From an uncultured Acidobacteriia bacterium (GTDB lineage Bacteria > Acidobacteriota > Terriglobia > Bryobacterales > Bryobacteraceae): a stretch of 64,000 nt of DNA. The notes beneath the pieces were generated by a model. That model saw nothing but the letters and a program-made list of their open reading frames with translations, made no database searches and was not told where the DNA came from. A program made the position numbers and the translations under genes. The stretch lies in contig CAIUOG010000120.1 in NCBI GenBank assembly GCA_903900705.1, positions 44,518 to 108,517 of the forward strand, given 5' to 3'. The first letter of the stretch is position 1; each line of letters starts with the position of its first letter. This document shows positions 9,361 through 19,300 of this stretch, piece by piece.

Positions 9361-10955
9361 TTTTTCTGGTGAGCCGGGCCGTAGAGGACCCGGCCCGGGC
9401 GCTCCGCGGTGACCTCGCCGTTGCGCAGGGCGGGTTTGCCGTTGACCAGGACATCACGGAAGCCAACGGAATACTGGTGGGGATTGCGGAATTCGGCTTT
9501 ATCGGAGACGGTGGCGGGGTCGAAAATGACCACATCCGCCTTCATGCCGGGGCGCAGGATGCCGCGATCCCACATTTTCAGGCGTTCGGCCGGGTAGCCG
9601 GACATGCGGCGCACGGCCTCTTCGAGGGTTAGGACGTGCTGCTCGCGCACATAGACGCCGAGGACGCGGGCGAAGGTGCCATAGCTGCGGGGGTGGGGTG
9701 AGGCCGTTCCGAAGACGGGGATTTCGCCATCGGAAGCGATCATCGTATAAGGCGATTTCATGATGCGCACGACGTCTTCCTCACCGATGGCGTGATAAAT
9801 GGCTCCGCAGCCGCCTTTCGCCTGCAGTTCCATGGCGGTATCGGCAACGGTTTCGAAGTTCACCGGCGCGCCACGCGCGGTGGTGATTTCGGCGAGGTCC
9901 TTACCGGCCAGAGAGGCGTCGAAGGAGCAGGACGAGATGGAGACGTTTTTGGGATCGCCGCCGCCACGGTCAAACTGGAGATTGTTCACGATGACGGCCT
10001 TGATGCGGGCGCGGGTTTCCGGGGCGTTCAACCGTTCGACGACCGACTTCTGGCCGCCTTCGAGAGCCCACTGCGGGAACAGGGCCGCAATGCCGGTGCC
10101 GGAGGCGGTGTAGGGATACTGATCGATGGTGACATCGACGCCGCGGGCGCGGGCCTGTTCCACCAGCTTCAGAGTTTCCACGCTCATGCCCCAGTTGGCT
10201 TTGCCGATGATCTTGTGGTGGGTCACCTGAGTGGGCAGACCGCCCTCTTCGCCGATGCGGATGGTCTCGCGAACGCTGTCGAGCGAGTGGGACGACTCTT
10301 CGCGCATGTGGGAGATGTACATGCCGCCCATGCCGCCGGCCACTTTGGCGAGTTCGATCACTTCTTCGATGGGTGTGAAGTTGCCCGGCACGTAATACAG
10401 CCCGCTCGAAAGCCCGAATGCGCCATCGCGCATGGCCTGGGCGGTGAGCTGTTTCATCCTTTCGATCTCTTCCGGGGTCGCCTTGCGGTTGGCGAGGCCC
10501 ACCACCTGGGTCCGGATGGTTCCCTGCCCCACCATGGTGGAGTAGTTGATGGAGACGCCTTTTTTACTGACGCTGTCGAGGAAGGGCGCGAGGGGCAGTG
10601 CGGAACTGCCGTCGGGCCCGCCCACGATGGTGGTGACGCCCTCGCGGAGATAGTTTTCGGCGGTGGGGACGCGGAGGATACCGCGGTCCCCATGCGAGTG
10701 GATGTCGATAAAGCCCGGGGCGACGACCAGGCCTTTCGCATCGAGCTTCAGTTTCCCGGTTGCGCCCGGAAGGCTGCCGATAGCGGCAATCGTGTCGCCG
10801 TTGATGCCGATATCCCCATAGAACCAGGGTGCACCGGAGCCATCGATCACGCGTGCGCCCGTGACGAGGACGTCAAACTGCCTGGTCTGGCCAGGAGTCA
10901 GCTGAACGATAGCGGGCAGCGACAGCGCGAGGATGGCAATCCGGTGCAATTTCAA
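9357..10955 (-). CDS. Secreted N-acyl-D-amino-acid deacylase (amidohydrolase)
   Basis: 532 residues. The start is TTG, one base after the stop of the upstream gene, with a GGGGA ribosome-binding site inside that gene. A signal peptide (about 1-23) ends in 'TPGQT'. The amidohydrolase fold follows: 'FDVLVTGARVIDGSG', then the metal motif H86-S-H88-G-D90 after 'APGFID'. Further on come 'YISHMREE', 'VTHHKIIGKANWG', and the catalytic Asp in 'MIASDGEIP'. Family members hydrolyse N-acyl-D-amino acids or related lactam/dipeptide substrates, using one or two zinc ions. The signal peptide suggests the periplasm. Exact substrate unknown. It is the last gene of a three-gene minus-strand run. Confidence 0.85.
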   Translation of the reverse strand: MKLHRIAILALSLPAIVQLTPGQTRQFDVLVTGARVIDGSGAPWFYGDIGINGDTIAAIGSLPGATGKLKLDAKGLVVAPGFIDIHSHGDRGILRVPTAENYLREGVTTIVGGPDGSSALPLAPFLDSVSKKGVSINYSTMVGQGTIRTQVVGLANRKATPEEIERMKQLTAQAMRDGAFGLSSGLYYVPGNFTPIEEVIELAKVAGGMGGMYISHMREESSHSLDSVRETIRIGEEGGLPTQVTHHKIIGKANWGMSVETLKLVEQARARGVDVTIDQYPYTASGTGIAALFPQWALEGGQKSVVERLNAPETRARIKAVIVNNLQFDRGGGDPKNVSISSCSFDASLAGKDLAEITTARGAPVNFETVADTAMELQAKGGCGAIYHAIGEEDVVRIMKSPYTMIASDGEIPVFGTASPHPRSYGTFARVLGVYVREQHVLTLEEAVRRMSGYPAERLKMWDRGILRPGMKADVVIFDPATVSDKAEFRNPHQYSVGFRDVLVNGKPALRNGEVTAERPGRVLYGPAHQKN

Positions 10956-10956
10956 G

Positions 10957-11931
10957 TTATTTCCCCAGGTATTCTTCCAGATCCGGGTGGAGCAGGGCTT
11001 TGATTTCCGGCTTTTCCAGATCGGCTTTGGTGATAACGACAGCGGCGAGATCCACCTTTTTATCAGGTGTTTTGCCGTTGAGTTTGTCGGTTACGACCCG
11101 CACGGCCTCATAGCCCATTTTGAAGGGGTCCTGAGCCACGAGCGCATCGATGACGCCGGCATTGAGGTCTTCAACAAGGCCATCGCTCGAATCGAAACCA
11201 ACGAACTTCAGCTTGCCCTGCAGAGCGCGGGATTTGACGGCCTGGGAAGCGCCGACCGAACTCGGTTCGGAAGAGGCAAACAGGCCATCGAGCCGGGGAT
11301 GCGCCGTGAGGATATTTTCGGCGGCGGACATGGCCTTGGCACGGTTCGACATGCCGTACTGCTCGGCCACGATCTGAATGCCGGGAAACTCCTGGGCCAT
11401 GGCTTCCTTGAAGCCGCGTTCGCGGTCCATGGTGGAAGCGCTGCCGGGAGCGTTCTGGATCATGGCGACGGTGCCTTTGCCATGCAGCAGTTCGGCCAGT
11501 TTCCGCGCGCCGAGCTTGCCGGCGAGGAAGTTATTGGTGGCGACGAAGGAGACGAAGTTGTCGCCATCGACGGAGGAATCGAAGACCACGACCGGGATCT
11601 TTTCCCGCGCGGCGCGATCCAGAGAGGCGTTGAGCGTGGTCCGGTCCGCAGCGGCCACGACGACGCCTTCGACGTGCCGGTTGAGCATGGAATCGAGGAT
11701 TTCCAGCTGGCGACTGTAGTCGGTCTCGTTCGGCGGGCCGTCCCAGAGGATATCCTCGTGGAACTCGCGACCGGCGGCGACGGCTCCGGCGTGCACAGAC
11801 TGCCAGAAGACGTGGGCGGTGCCTTTGGGAATGACGGCAATTCTGCGTTGCTGCTGGCGATTGCAGGCAAGGGACAAGAGGGCTGCGGCGGCCAGCGTCC
11901 AGCGCTGCCAGCGCGCGGGACTACATTGCAC
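10957..11931 (-). CDS. Sugar ABC transporter substrate-binding lipoprotein (Peripla_BP_4)
   Basis: About 324 residues. I chose the GTG at 11931 because GGAGG lies five bases upstream; an in-frame TTG at 11946 is the longer alternative. A lipoprotein signal 'LAAAALLSLAC' places the mature Cys near residue 20. It is followed by 'RRIAVIPKGTAHVFWQSVHAGA', the start of an RbsB-type periplasmic binding domain. Typical inner strands follow: 'VEGVVVAAAD', 'IPVVVFDSSVDGD', 'FVATNNFLAG', and 'KFVGFDSSDGLVEDLNAG'. It should bind a sugar-like ligand at the outer face of the inner membrane. No permease or ATPase is present nearby, so the transporter partner is elsewhere or the protein acts as a sensor. 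Confidence 0.85.
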   Translation of the reverse strand: MQCSPARWQRWTLAAAALLSLACNRQQQRRIAVIPKGTAHVFWQSVHAGAVAAGREFHEDILWDGPPNETDYSRQLEILDSMLNRHVEGVVVAAADRTTLNASLDRAAREKIPVVVFDSSVDGDNFVSFVATNNFLAGKLGARKLAELLHGKGTVAMIQNAPGSASTMDRERGFKEAMAQEFPGIQIVAEQYGMSNRAKAMSAAENILTAHPRLDGLFASSEPSSVGASQAVKSRALQGKLKFVGFDSSDGLVEDLNAGVIDALVAQDPFKMGYEAVRVVTDKLNGKTPDKKVDLAAVVITKADLEKPEIKALLHPDLEEYLGK

Positions 11932-12688
11932 ACCAACCTCCGTCAATCAGAACGTCGGTACCGGTGATGAAGCCGGCATCGTCACTGCAGAGAAATGCGG
12001 CGAGCGCGCCGATTTCCTCCACCTTACCCCAGCGGCCAACGGGAATCTTCGAAACGAACTGGGCGTTGAGTTCGGGATTCTGCAGGATGGGGGTATTCAT
12101 TTCGGTGGCAAAGGGCCCGGGGCTGATGCCGTTAACGGTGATGCCTTCCGGGGCGAGTTCGAGGGCGAGCGCTTTGGTGAGGCCGAGCAGGGCGAATTTG
12201 GTGGAGGAATAGAGGGTCCGCTGGGGCATGGAAACGTGCGCCATGATGGACGTCATGTTGATGATGCGGCCATAGCCCGAACCTTTCATATGCGGCACGA
12301 AGGAGCGGCACATGAGGAAGACGCTGGTGAGGTTGGTGTCCTGCACGCCTTTCCATTCATCGACCGTGAAGTCAGTGATGTTCTTCCGCAGGTTGGCGCC
12401 GGCGTTGTTGATGAGGATCTGGACTTTGCCAACTTTTGCGCTGACCTCTGTTTCGAGGGCGAGGACGGCTGATTCCTGGGTGAGATCGGCGACGAAAACG
12501 CTGGACGTGCCGCCGATTTCAGCGACCTCCGCGGCGACGCTCTCCAGCTTTTCCTTATCGCGGGCCACCAGAACCACATGAGCGCCGTGTTTGGCGAGAG
12601 CGATGGCCATGGCGCGGCCAAGCCCCTTGCTTGCTCCGGTAATGAGAGCGTTGCGACCTTTTAATCCGGTTGTGTTCACGTTCGGCAT
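11921..12688 (-). CDS. SDR family NAD(P)-dependent oxidoreductase
   Basis: 255 residues, the normal length of a classical short-chain dehydrogenase. The Rossmann motif is T17-G-A-S-K-G-L-G24; the structural 'NNAG' is at 94-97. The catalytic triad is S147, Y160 and K164 (YSSTK). The ending 'ITGTDVLIDGGWCAM' is typical of 3-oxoacyl-ACP reductase and gluconate-dehydrogenase-like members. It heads a run with the binding lipoprotein (11-base overlap) and the deacylase, suggesting catabolism of an imported compound. Substrate not determinable from sequence. Confidence 0.9.
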   Translation of the reverse strand: MPNVNTTGLKGRNALITGASKGLGRAMAIALAKHGAHVVLVARDKEKLESVAAEVAEIGGTSSVFVADLTQESAVLALETEVSAKVGKVQILINNAGANLRKNITDFTVDEWKGVQDTNLTSVFLMCRSFVPHMKGSGYGRIINMTSIMAHVSMPQRTLYSSTKFALLGLTKALALELAPEGITVNGISPGPFATEMNTPILQNPELNAQFVSKIPVGRWGKVEEIGALAAFLCSDDAGFITGTDVLIDGGWCAM

Positions 12689-12769
12689 TGTAACAACAAG
12701 GGCGGGGGCAACAGCGGAAATTGAGACTCAGGCGAACCGTTCGGGTAGCATAAAACGAAGCGGAATTCG

Positions 12770-14410
12770 ATGAGAGAACTGCAGATTCTATCCCCCGATG
12801 GCAAGAGCCGAACGATCCAGCTGGAAGGCGACCGGATCACGCTGGGGCGTTCGAGCGCGGCTGAACTTAGCTTTGCCGACGATAACGGCCTTTCGAGGCA
12901 ACATCTTGCGTTTGAGCGGGAGGGAGACACCTGGTTCCTGCATGACCTCAACAGCAAGAACGGGACGATTCTGAACGGCGCGAAGGTGGCGGAGCGGACG
13001 GCGCTCAAGTCCGGCGACCGGGTGATGGCCGGGCACCTGATCCTGGTGTATGACGGCGCAACCGCCCGGGTGACGAAGCCAGTGGTGATTTTCGATCCGC
13101 TTGAAGAAGAAGCGGAGGAGCACACGAGTTCTTCGACGGTGATCACGAATCTGGAAGGCGTGATCAAGCCCGACCTGACGGAGAACTCCGGGATTGCGGC
13201 GGCGCAGGTCTCGGCGCTGGTCCGGGCGGGCAACGAACTGGCGAGCCATCGCCCGCTGCCGGAGCTTTTCCGGTTCATTCTGGACCTGGCGATTCAGGCG
13301 GTGAAGGCGGATCGCGGCGTGCTGCTCACGGTGGAAGACGGCGAACTGGTGGTGCGCGCCAACAAGGGCGAAGGCTTCCGGATCAGTTCGGCGGTGCGGG
13401 ATCGCGTGCTGAACAGCGGGGCGTCCGTGCTGGTGCGCGACACGTCGATTGATGACGCGTTCAAGGAGCGGCGGAGCATTGTCGAGCAGAATATCCGGAC
13501 GCTGATGGCGGTGCCGCTGCAGACGCGCGATCAGATTATCGGAATCATTTATGTGGACTCGCCGTCGCTGCTGCGGGAGTTCACCAAAGACGATCTGAGC
13601 GTGCTGACCGTGATGGCGAATGTGGCGGCCATCCGGATTGAACAGACGCGGTATGCCGAGATTGAGCAGGCGAGGCAGTTGCTGGCGCGCGATCTGGAGC
13701 AGGCGGCGGAGATTCAGAAGCGGTTTCTGCCGGGCGTGGCGCCCGCCGTGAAGGGTCTGGAACTGGCCGGGCACAATGCGGCCTGCCGGACGGTGGGCGG
13801 TGACTATTACGATTTCTTCCCCTACGAAGGCGGGCGCGTGGCGATGGTGCTGGGCGACGTTTCCGGCAAGGGCATGCCGGCCTCCCTGCTGATGATGGGC
13901 CTGCAGGCGCGCGTGGAAGTGCTGATTCAGGAACCGAAGGATCTGGCGGAGGTGATGACCAAGCTCAACCGCATTACCAGCGCCAACTGCCCGTCGAACC
14001 GGTTCATCAGCCTGTTTTTCTGCATTCTGGATGGCGAGACGGGCGAACTGACGTTCTGCAACGCGGGGCACAATCCGCCGCAGATCATTCGCACGGACGG
14101 GTCCTGTGAGCAACTGAAGGGCGGGGGTCCGGTGATCGGGATCCTGCCGTCGATTCAGTATCAGGAATACAAGGTCCACATGGAAGTGGGCGACACGCTT
14201 TGCATTTATTCGGATGGCGTGACGGAAGCGGCGGATCCGGACAGCGAAGAGTTTGAGACGGAACGGCTGGCAGAGGCGATTGCGAAAAGCCGGCATCTTT
14301 CGGCGGAGCAGATTGTGAAAGACGTAAACAAGGCGGTGGCGGATTTCACCCGGGGCGCGCCGCAATCGGACGACATCACGCTGATTATTGCCCGCCGCGT
14401 GCCGGTTTAA
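12770..14410 (+). CDS. FHA-GAF-SpoIIE (PP2C) phosphatase, RsbU-like regulator
   Basis: 546 residues with three modules. FHA domain at about 5-95: 'ITLGRSS', 'LSRQHLAF', 'DLNSKNGT', which binds phosphothreonine. GAF domain at about 150-300. PP2C/SpoIIE domain at about 330-545: 'GGDYYDFFP', 'LGDVSGKGMPA', 'FCNAGHNPP', 'YSDGVTEA', 'SDDITLIIAR', holding the metal-binding aspartates. A coiled 'EIEQARQLLARDLEQAAEIQKRFLPG' linker precedes the phosphatase. Such proteins dephosphorylate anti-anti-sigma (STAS) proteins in partner-switching stress control. No STAS or anti-sigma gene is adjacent, so the partner is unknown. It is divergent from the SDR gene across 81 bases. Confidence 0.9.
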   Translation: MRELQILSPDGKSRTIQLEGDRITLGRSSAAELSFADDNGLSRQHLAFEREGDTWFLHDLNSKNGTILNGAKVAERTALKSGDRVMAGHLILVYDGATARVTKPVVIFDPLEEEAEEHTSSSTVITNLEGVIKPDLTENSGIAAAQVSALVRAGNELASHRPLPELFRFILDLAIQAVKADRGVLLTVEDGELVVRANKGEGFRISSAVRDRVLNSGASVLVRDTSIDDAFKERRSIVEQNIRTLMAVPLQTRDQIIGIIYVDSPSLLREFTKDDLSVLTVMANVAAIRIEQTRYAEIEQARQLLARDLEQAAEIQKRFLPGVAPAVKGLELAGHNAACRTVGGDYYDFFPYEGGRVAMVLGDVSGKGMPASLLMMGLQARVEVLIQEPKDLAEVMTKLNRITSANCPSNRFISLFFCILDGETGELTFCNAGHNPPQIIRTDGSCEQLKGGGPVIGILPSIQYQEYKVHMEVGDTLCIYSDGVTEAADPDSEEFETERLAEAIAKSRHLSAEQIVKDVNKAVADFTRGAPQSDDITLIIARRVPV

Positions 14411-14437
14411 GCTGTTGCCTTACGAGACTGCTGCGAT

Positions 14438-15448
14438 ATGAAAATCGGCGTACTGGGGTTGGGATACATGGGCGCGACGCACGTGAGCGCCTGGAAAAAC
14501 GTGCCCGGCGTGACGCTGGCGGCCGTGATGAGTTCGGACGAGAAGAAGCTGTCGGGCGATCTGACGGCGATTGAAGGGAACCTGGGCAATTCCGGCGAAC
14601 TGCTGGATTTCAGCGCGGTCACGAAGCACCGAACCATTGAAGCCGCTCTGGCGGACCCGGAACTGGATGCGGTGGACATCTGTCTCCCGACAGATCTGCA
14701 TTGCTCCACGGCGCTGGCGGCTCTGCGCGCCGGCAAACATGTGCTGGTGGAAAAGCCCATCGCGCTGAGCGGACCGGATGCCGGGGCGGTGGTGCTGGAA
14801 GCCGAAAAGGCGGGGAAGATTCTGATGGCCGGGCAGGTGCTCCGGTTCATTCCGGCGTACAGGATGCTGCGGGAACAACTCACGACGGCGGGGCCGCTGC
14901 GTTCGGCGTTCTTCCGTCGGCGGTGTTCCGCCCCGGCGTGGAGCCGGTGGCTGGCCGATGCATCCCGCAGTGGTGGCGGAGTGTTCGATCTGTTGATCCA
15001 TGATGCCGATTTCTGCATTTCGATGTGGGGTATGCCGGAATCGGTGCGGGCAACGGGGTATGAGGATCTGGGTTCGGGCATCGACATTATTCATGCGGAA
15101 CTGGACTACCCGGAGATGGGCCCGGTGGTGATCACGGGCGGCTGGCATCATCCGAAGTCGTATCCGTTTTCGATGGAGTTCACGGTGGTGGCCCACAATG
15201 CCACGTTCGAGTGGCCGTTCGCCGCAGCGGAGTTGCGAGAGTACAAGCTGGACGGAAGCCAGGTGAACCACGCACTGCCGTCCGGCGACGTGTTTGCCGA
15301 GGAACTGGCCTACTTTGCCGACTGTGTGCAGAACCTGCGCCAGCCGGTTTTTTGTCCGCCGAAGCAATCGGCGCAGTCCGTGGCACTGATGCGTTTTATG
15401 CTGGAATCGCGAAGCCGAAAAGGAGAAGCCGTCGCATGTCAGATCTGA
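14438..15448 (+). CDS. Gfo/Idh/MocA family oxidoreductase
   Basis: 336 residues. The N-terminal Rossmann fold starts 'KIGVLGLGYMGATH' (GxGxxG), and the family hallmark 'VLVEKPIAL' is near residue 105. The C-terminal half forms the beta-sheet substrate domain, with 'GVFDLLIHDADFC' supplying the conserved His/Asp. It uses NAD(P) to oxidise a sugar or cyclitol hydroxyl in the cytoplasm. Its 3' end overlaps the sugar isomerase gene by 13 bases, a pairing common in inositol or sugar-lactone degradation. Substrate unknown. Confidence 0.88.
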   Translation: MKIGVLGLGYMGATHVSAWKNVPGVTLAAVMSSDEKKLSGDLTAIEGNLGNSGELLDFSAVTKHRTIEAALADPELDAVDICLPTDLHCSTALAALRAGKHVLVEKPIALSGPDAGAVVLEAEKAGKILMAGQVLRFIPAYRMLREQLTTAGPLRSAFFRRRCSAPAWSRWLADASRSGGGVFDLLIHDADFCISMWGMPESVRATGYEDLGSGIDIIHAELDYPEMGPVVITGGWHHPKSYPFSMEFTVVAHNATFEWPFAAAELREYKLDGSQVNHALPSGDVFAEELAYFADCVQNLRQPVFCPPKQSAQSVALMRFMLESRSRKGEAVACQI

Positions 15449-16293
15449 ACTTTCCCCCACTTGAATCCGGAGTCATGTTCTGGGCCGGCCGGGACCCGGC
15501 GGAAACCATCGCGGAACTGAAGGGAATGGACTTCCGGTGTGGCCAGCTGGCGATTCCAGGCGACCTGGACCTGAGTTGCGCGGTCGAGTGGCGCGAGGCC
15601 CTGCGAGCGGCCGATTTTACGGTCTACACGGTCTTTGCGACGTTCAGCGGCGAGAGCTACGCCGACATTCCGACGGTTCGCGATACGGTGGGCTTCATTC
15701 CCCCCGCCACGCGTGCGGAGCGCGAGAAGCGCACCTGCGACGTGAGTGATTTTGCTGCGGTGCTGGGCGCGCCGGCGATTGCGACACACATCGGCTGCGT
15801 GCCGCATGATGGCGGGGACGAAGCGCACGTGGCCGTGCGGGAGATGGTTCGCCGGATCTGCGATCACGCCGCGGCGAGGGGCCAGAAGTTCGCTCTGGAG
15901 ACCGGCCAGGAGAGCGCGGCGGTACTGCTCGATTTCATTCTGGACGTGAACCGGGAGAATCTGGGGATAAACTTCGATCCGGCCAATATGATTTTGTACG
16001 GGACGGGAGATCCGATTGAGGCGCTGGGGTTGCTGGCTCCGCATGTGATGTCGGTCCACGCGAAGGATGGAGACTGGCCTCCGGCGGGCCAACCGGATGC
16101 GCTGGGAACAGAGCGGACGCTGGGCGAGGGTTCGGTCGGAATGGAAAGATTCCTGCGGCAGCTGATTCACATCGGGTATCAGGGACCGGTGGCGATTGAG
16201 CGGGAAGCGCAGGATCCAGCGGAGCGAATCCGCGATCTGGCGACGGGCCTGGAACTTTTGGCGGGGCTGAAGCAATCGATTTTGAAGGGCTGA
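15436..16293 (+). CDS. Sugar phosphate isomerase/epimerase (xylose isomerase-like TIM barrel)
   Basis: 285 residues from the ATG at 15436; the frame continues upstream, but that part is out of register with any family sequence. The fold is an AP-endonuclease-2-like TIM barrel. Expected metal ligands lie on strands ending 'THIGCV', 'FALETGQESA', 'LGINFDPANMI', 'VMSVHAKDGDW' and 'VAIEREAQD'. These enzymes isomerise or epimerise keto sugars or act as inosose dehydratases. Coupling to the Gfo/Idh/MocA gene upstream implies a shared pathway. Confidence 0.85.
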   Translation: MSDLNFPPLESGVMFWAGRDPAETIAELKGMDFRCGQLAIPGDLDLSCAVEWREALRAADFTVYTVFATFSGESYADIPTVRDTVGFIPPATRAEREKRTCDVSDFAAVLGAPAIATHIGCVPHDGGDEAHVAVREMVRRICDHAAARGQKFALETGQESAAVLLDFILDVNRENLGINFDPANMILYGTGDPIEALGLLAPHVMSVHAKDGDWPPAGQPDALGTERTLGEGSVGMERFLRQLIHIGYQGPVAIEREAQDPAERIRDLATGLELLAGLKQSILKG

Positions 16294-16366
16294 TTTCTGA
16301 CCGGCGGCCTGTCTTCGGCATGTTTGTACTCTTTTTGACGCCGGACACGTTATTATTAAAAGCTTC

Positions 16367-19300
16367 ATGCGTTTCCCACGCCAGATCCCGCGCATTCTCT
16401 GCCTGTCGTTCTGCCTGACAGCGCCGTTGTTTACAGGAACGTTACTGTCGGCCACGTTCGGGACTGTGGTGGCGCCTCCGGGCGGCGCATCGTACTCGGA
16501 CATTGTGCTGGACGAAGCGCGAACGCGGCTTTACCTGGTGAACACACTGCTCAACCGGGTGGAGATCTACAACTACCGGACGAAGACATTCCTGGCGGCG
16601 ATACCAACGGATGCGCAGCCGGTCTCCGCGGCGCTTTCGCGGGACGGGAAGTTTCTGTATGTCACGGCCTATCAGCCGCCGATTCTGGACATCATCGATC
16701 TGACTTTGGGCCAGATTCCGGGGAATGGCCGGATATCCATGCCGTCCAATCCGGAAGGGGTGGCGGTGGGCGCGGACGGCAGAGTGCTGATCACGGCGGT
16801 TCCGACTACGGGGACGGCCAACAGTCTGCTGATCTACGACCCTTCGCCCGGCGCGGTGAACTCGATTGCGAACGTGCCGGTGGTTCCGCCGCCTTCGGCA
16901 TCGCCTGTGCTGCCGCCGCCTTCGGGCCGCGCTTTTGCGTCTTACCGAAGCCGACTGCTGGCGACTCCGGACGGAAAACGGATCATCGGAGTGAACGGGA
17001 ACACGGCAACCACGAAGGTGGTGTTTGTTTATGAAAGCGCGTCCGGGACAGTGCTGCGGAGCCGCCAGGTGGCAAACCTTTCGACGGTACTTTCAGTGAC
17101 GGCGGATGGCTCAAAGTTCATGGCGGGCTTCACGCTGTTCGATACGGCGACGCTGCAGGTGATAGCGCAGGAAAATACGGCGAACGCGCCGTTCATCTTT
17201 ACGACGGCCACGAATGCGAGCGGCACGGCGACTTTCAATACCCAGGCTAACCAGGGCGGCAGCGTGTTTTCGCCGGACGGCACGGTGCTCTATGCGGCGT
17301 TCAACACTTCGCCGCTGCTGGCGACGAATCCGAACGTGAAGGAACTGCTGATCAACGATCCGGACAACCTTCTCATCCAGATGGGGCTGCAGCTGCCGGA
17401 AAATCTGGCGGGGAAAATGGTGATTGAGAGCAGCGGCGCGAACGTGTACGCGATTTCTGACTCGGGGTTCATCGTTCTGCCGGTCAGCGCGATTAACCAG
17501 CAGCCCATCGCGGTTCCGCAAAGCAATTCGGTGCTGCTGACCAACGATATCTGCGGCGTGTTCAAGGGAACCTCGCTGAGCGACGTGTTCACGAACGCTG
17601 GCAAGGGGCAGTTCAGCCTCAACCTGACCAACATCCCCTCGCTGGGCGGCGGTGGTCCTGGTTTCGGCCCGGGCGGCGGTTTCTTCGGGCCCACGATCAC
17701 GGTGGCTGCGCCATCATTCTCGGTGGGCAATGTTTCCGGGAGCCCGGCGGCAACGTTCCGATTCAATCCTTCCAACGCCGTGAGCCCCGGCACAGCGGGA
17801 CCAGCGAATTTCGTCGTCACGTCGCCCGAGGCCATCAATATTCCGGCGACGCTGCACGTTTATCAGAACAACCGGGATTCGATCTCCTCGGGAACGATTC
17901 TGCAGGTGCCAATCAACGGCACGACGACCGAAGGGCTGACGGACATGGTGCTCGACAGTGCCAGGCAGCGCCTGTATCTCGCCAATTCGGGGCTGAACCG
18001 GATCGAGATTCTGGATCTGAAAACGCGGACGCTGCTGACGCCGATCAAGGTGGGCCAGTTGCCCCACGCGATGGCGGTGACTTCGGACGGCAACACCATG
18101 TATGTCGCCAATACAGGCGGCGAGTCCATCTCGATTGTGGATCTGGTGAAGGGCGTGCAGACAGGGCGGGTGCAGTTTCCTGCGTTTCCGTTCAATGCCG
18201 CCACCACGATTGCCAATCCGGTGGCAATTGCGATGAGCGGGCGTGGACCGCAGTTCATCATGTCCGACGGGACCTTCTGGAAGATCGACAACAACCTTGC
18301 GATTCCGCGGCAGCTGAATACCGAGATCTTCGGAACGGCGAAGACGATCACGGGTGGGAATCCCTCGCAGTGGACCATGGCGGCAACGCCGGGCGGCGAG
18401 TACATCATGATCGTGAACGGTTCCGGCACTGCCTGGCTTTATGACTACACGGCGGACGACATCACCATTACGAAGCAGGTGCTGAGCGGAGTGGCAGGCT
18501 ATATCGGGCCGGTGACGGCGGGGCCGCAGGGGCGGTATTACTCGGTTGGCGGAACCTTCCTGAATGCGTCTCTGACGCCGGTGCAGGGGGGGACAAACGG
18601 CCTGACCGTGGCAAACCGGCTGGTACCCGCGGTGACGGCTGTGTCGGCCAACCAGGTGGCGTTGTTTACGCTGCCGGTGCGTACCGGGGTGAACACGGTG
18701 GCGAGCGATGCAGGACTGGTGGAACTCTATGACCCGGCGACTGGCGTTTCAGCGGGCAACGGCGGGACCATCGAAGGAGCACCGACCACGATTTTTGGCT
18801 CCACCAGGACTTCGGCCTTTGCGCGTACCATGGCCTACGATCCGGCGAGCGGCACGGCGTATCTGATTTCGACCTCGGGCATCTCCATCGTCAAGATAAC
18901 TACCGGGCCGGCGGGGGGCGGCACGAGTCTGAAACCGACCGTGAATGCCGGAGGGATTCTGAGTGCCGGCGACAATTCGCCTGGCCTTGCGCCGGGGGAA
19001 ATCGTCTCGATTTTCGGCAAGAACTTCGGAAATGGCGCGACTGCGACACCACCTCTGCCAACGGTGCTGGGGGGCGTTTGCGTGACGCTGAACAATTCTC
19101 CGATCCCGCTGAGCATGGCGGCGTCCGGCCAGATCAATGGGCAGATTCCGGTGACGCTGGCGGCGGGACGATATCCGCTGGTGATCCGTTCGATCGATAA
19201 CCAGGCCATTTCGTCCACCTCGACGGTGACGATTTCGAAGTACGCACCGGCAGTGATGGTGGGATCCGATGGGCAGGCGGCGATTATGCACACGAACGGG

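Noticed and set aside
12788..14365. 525-codon minus-strand open frame across the FHA-GAF-SpoIIE gene
   Set aside because: Antisense shadow with His/Arg-rich composition; the plus strand has complete domain motifs.
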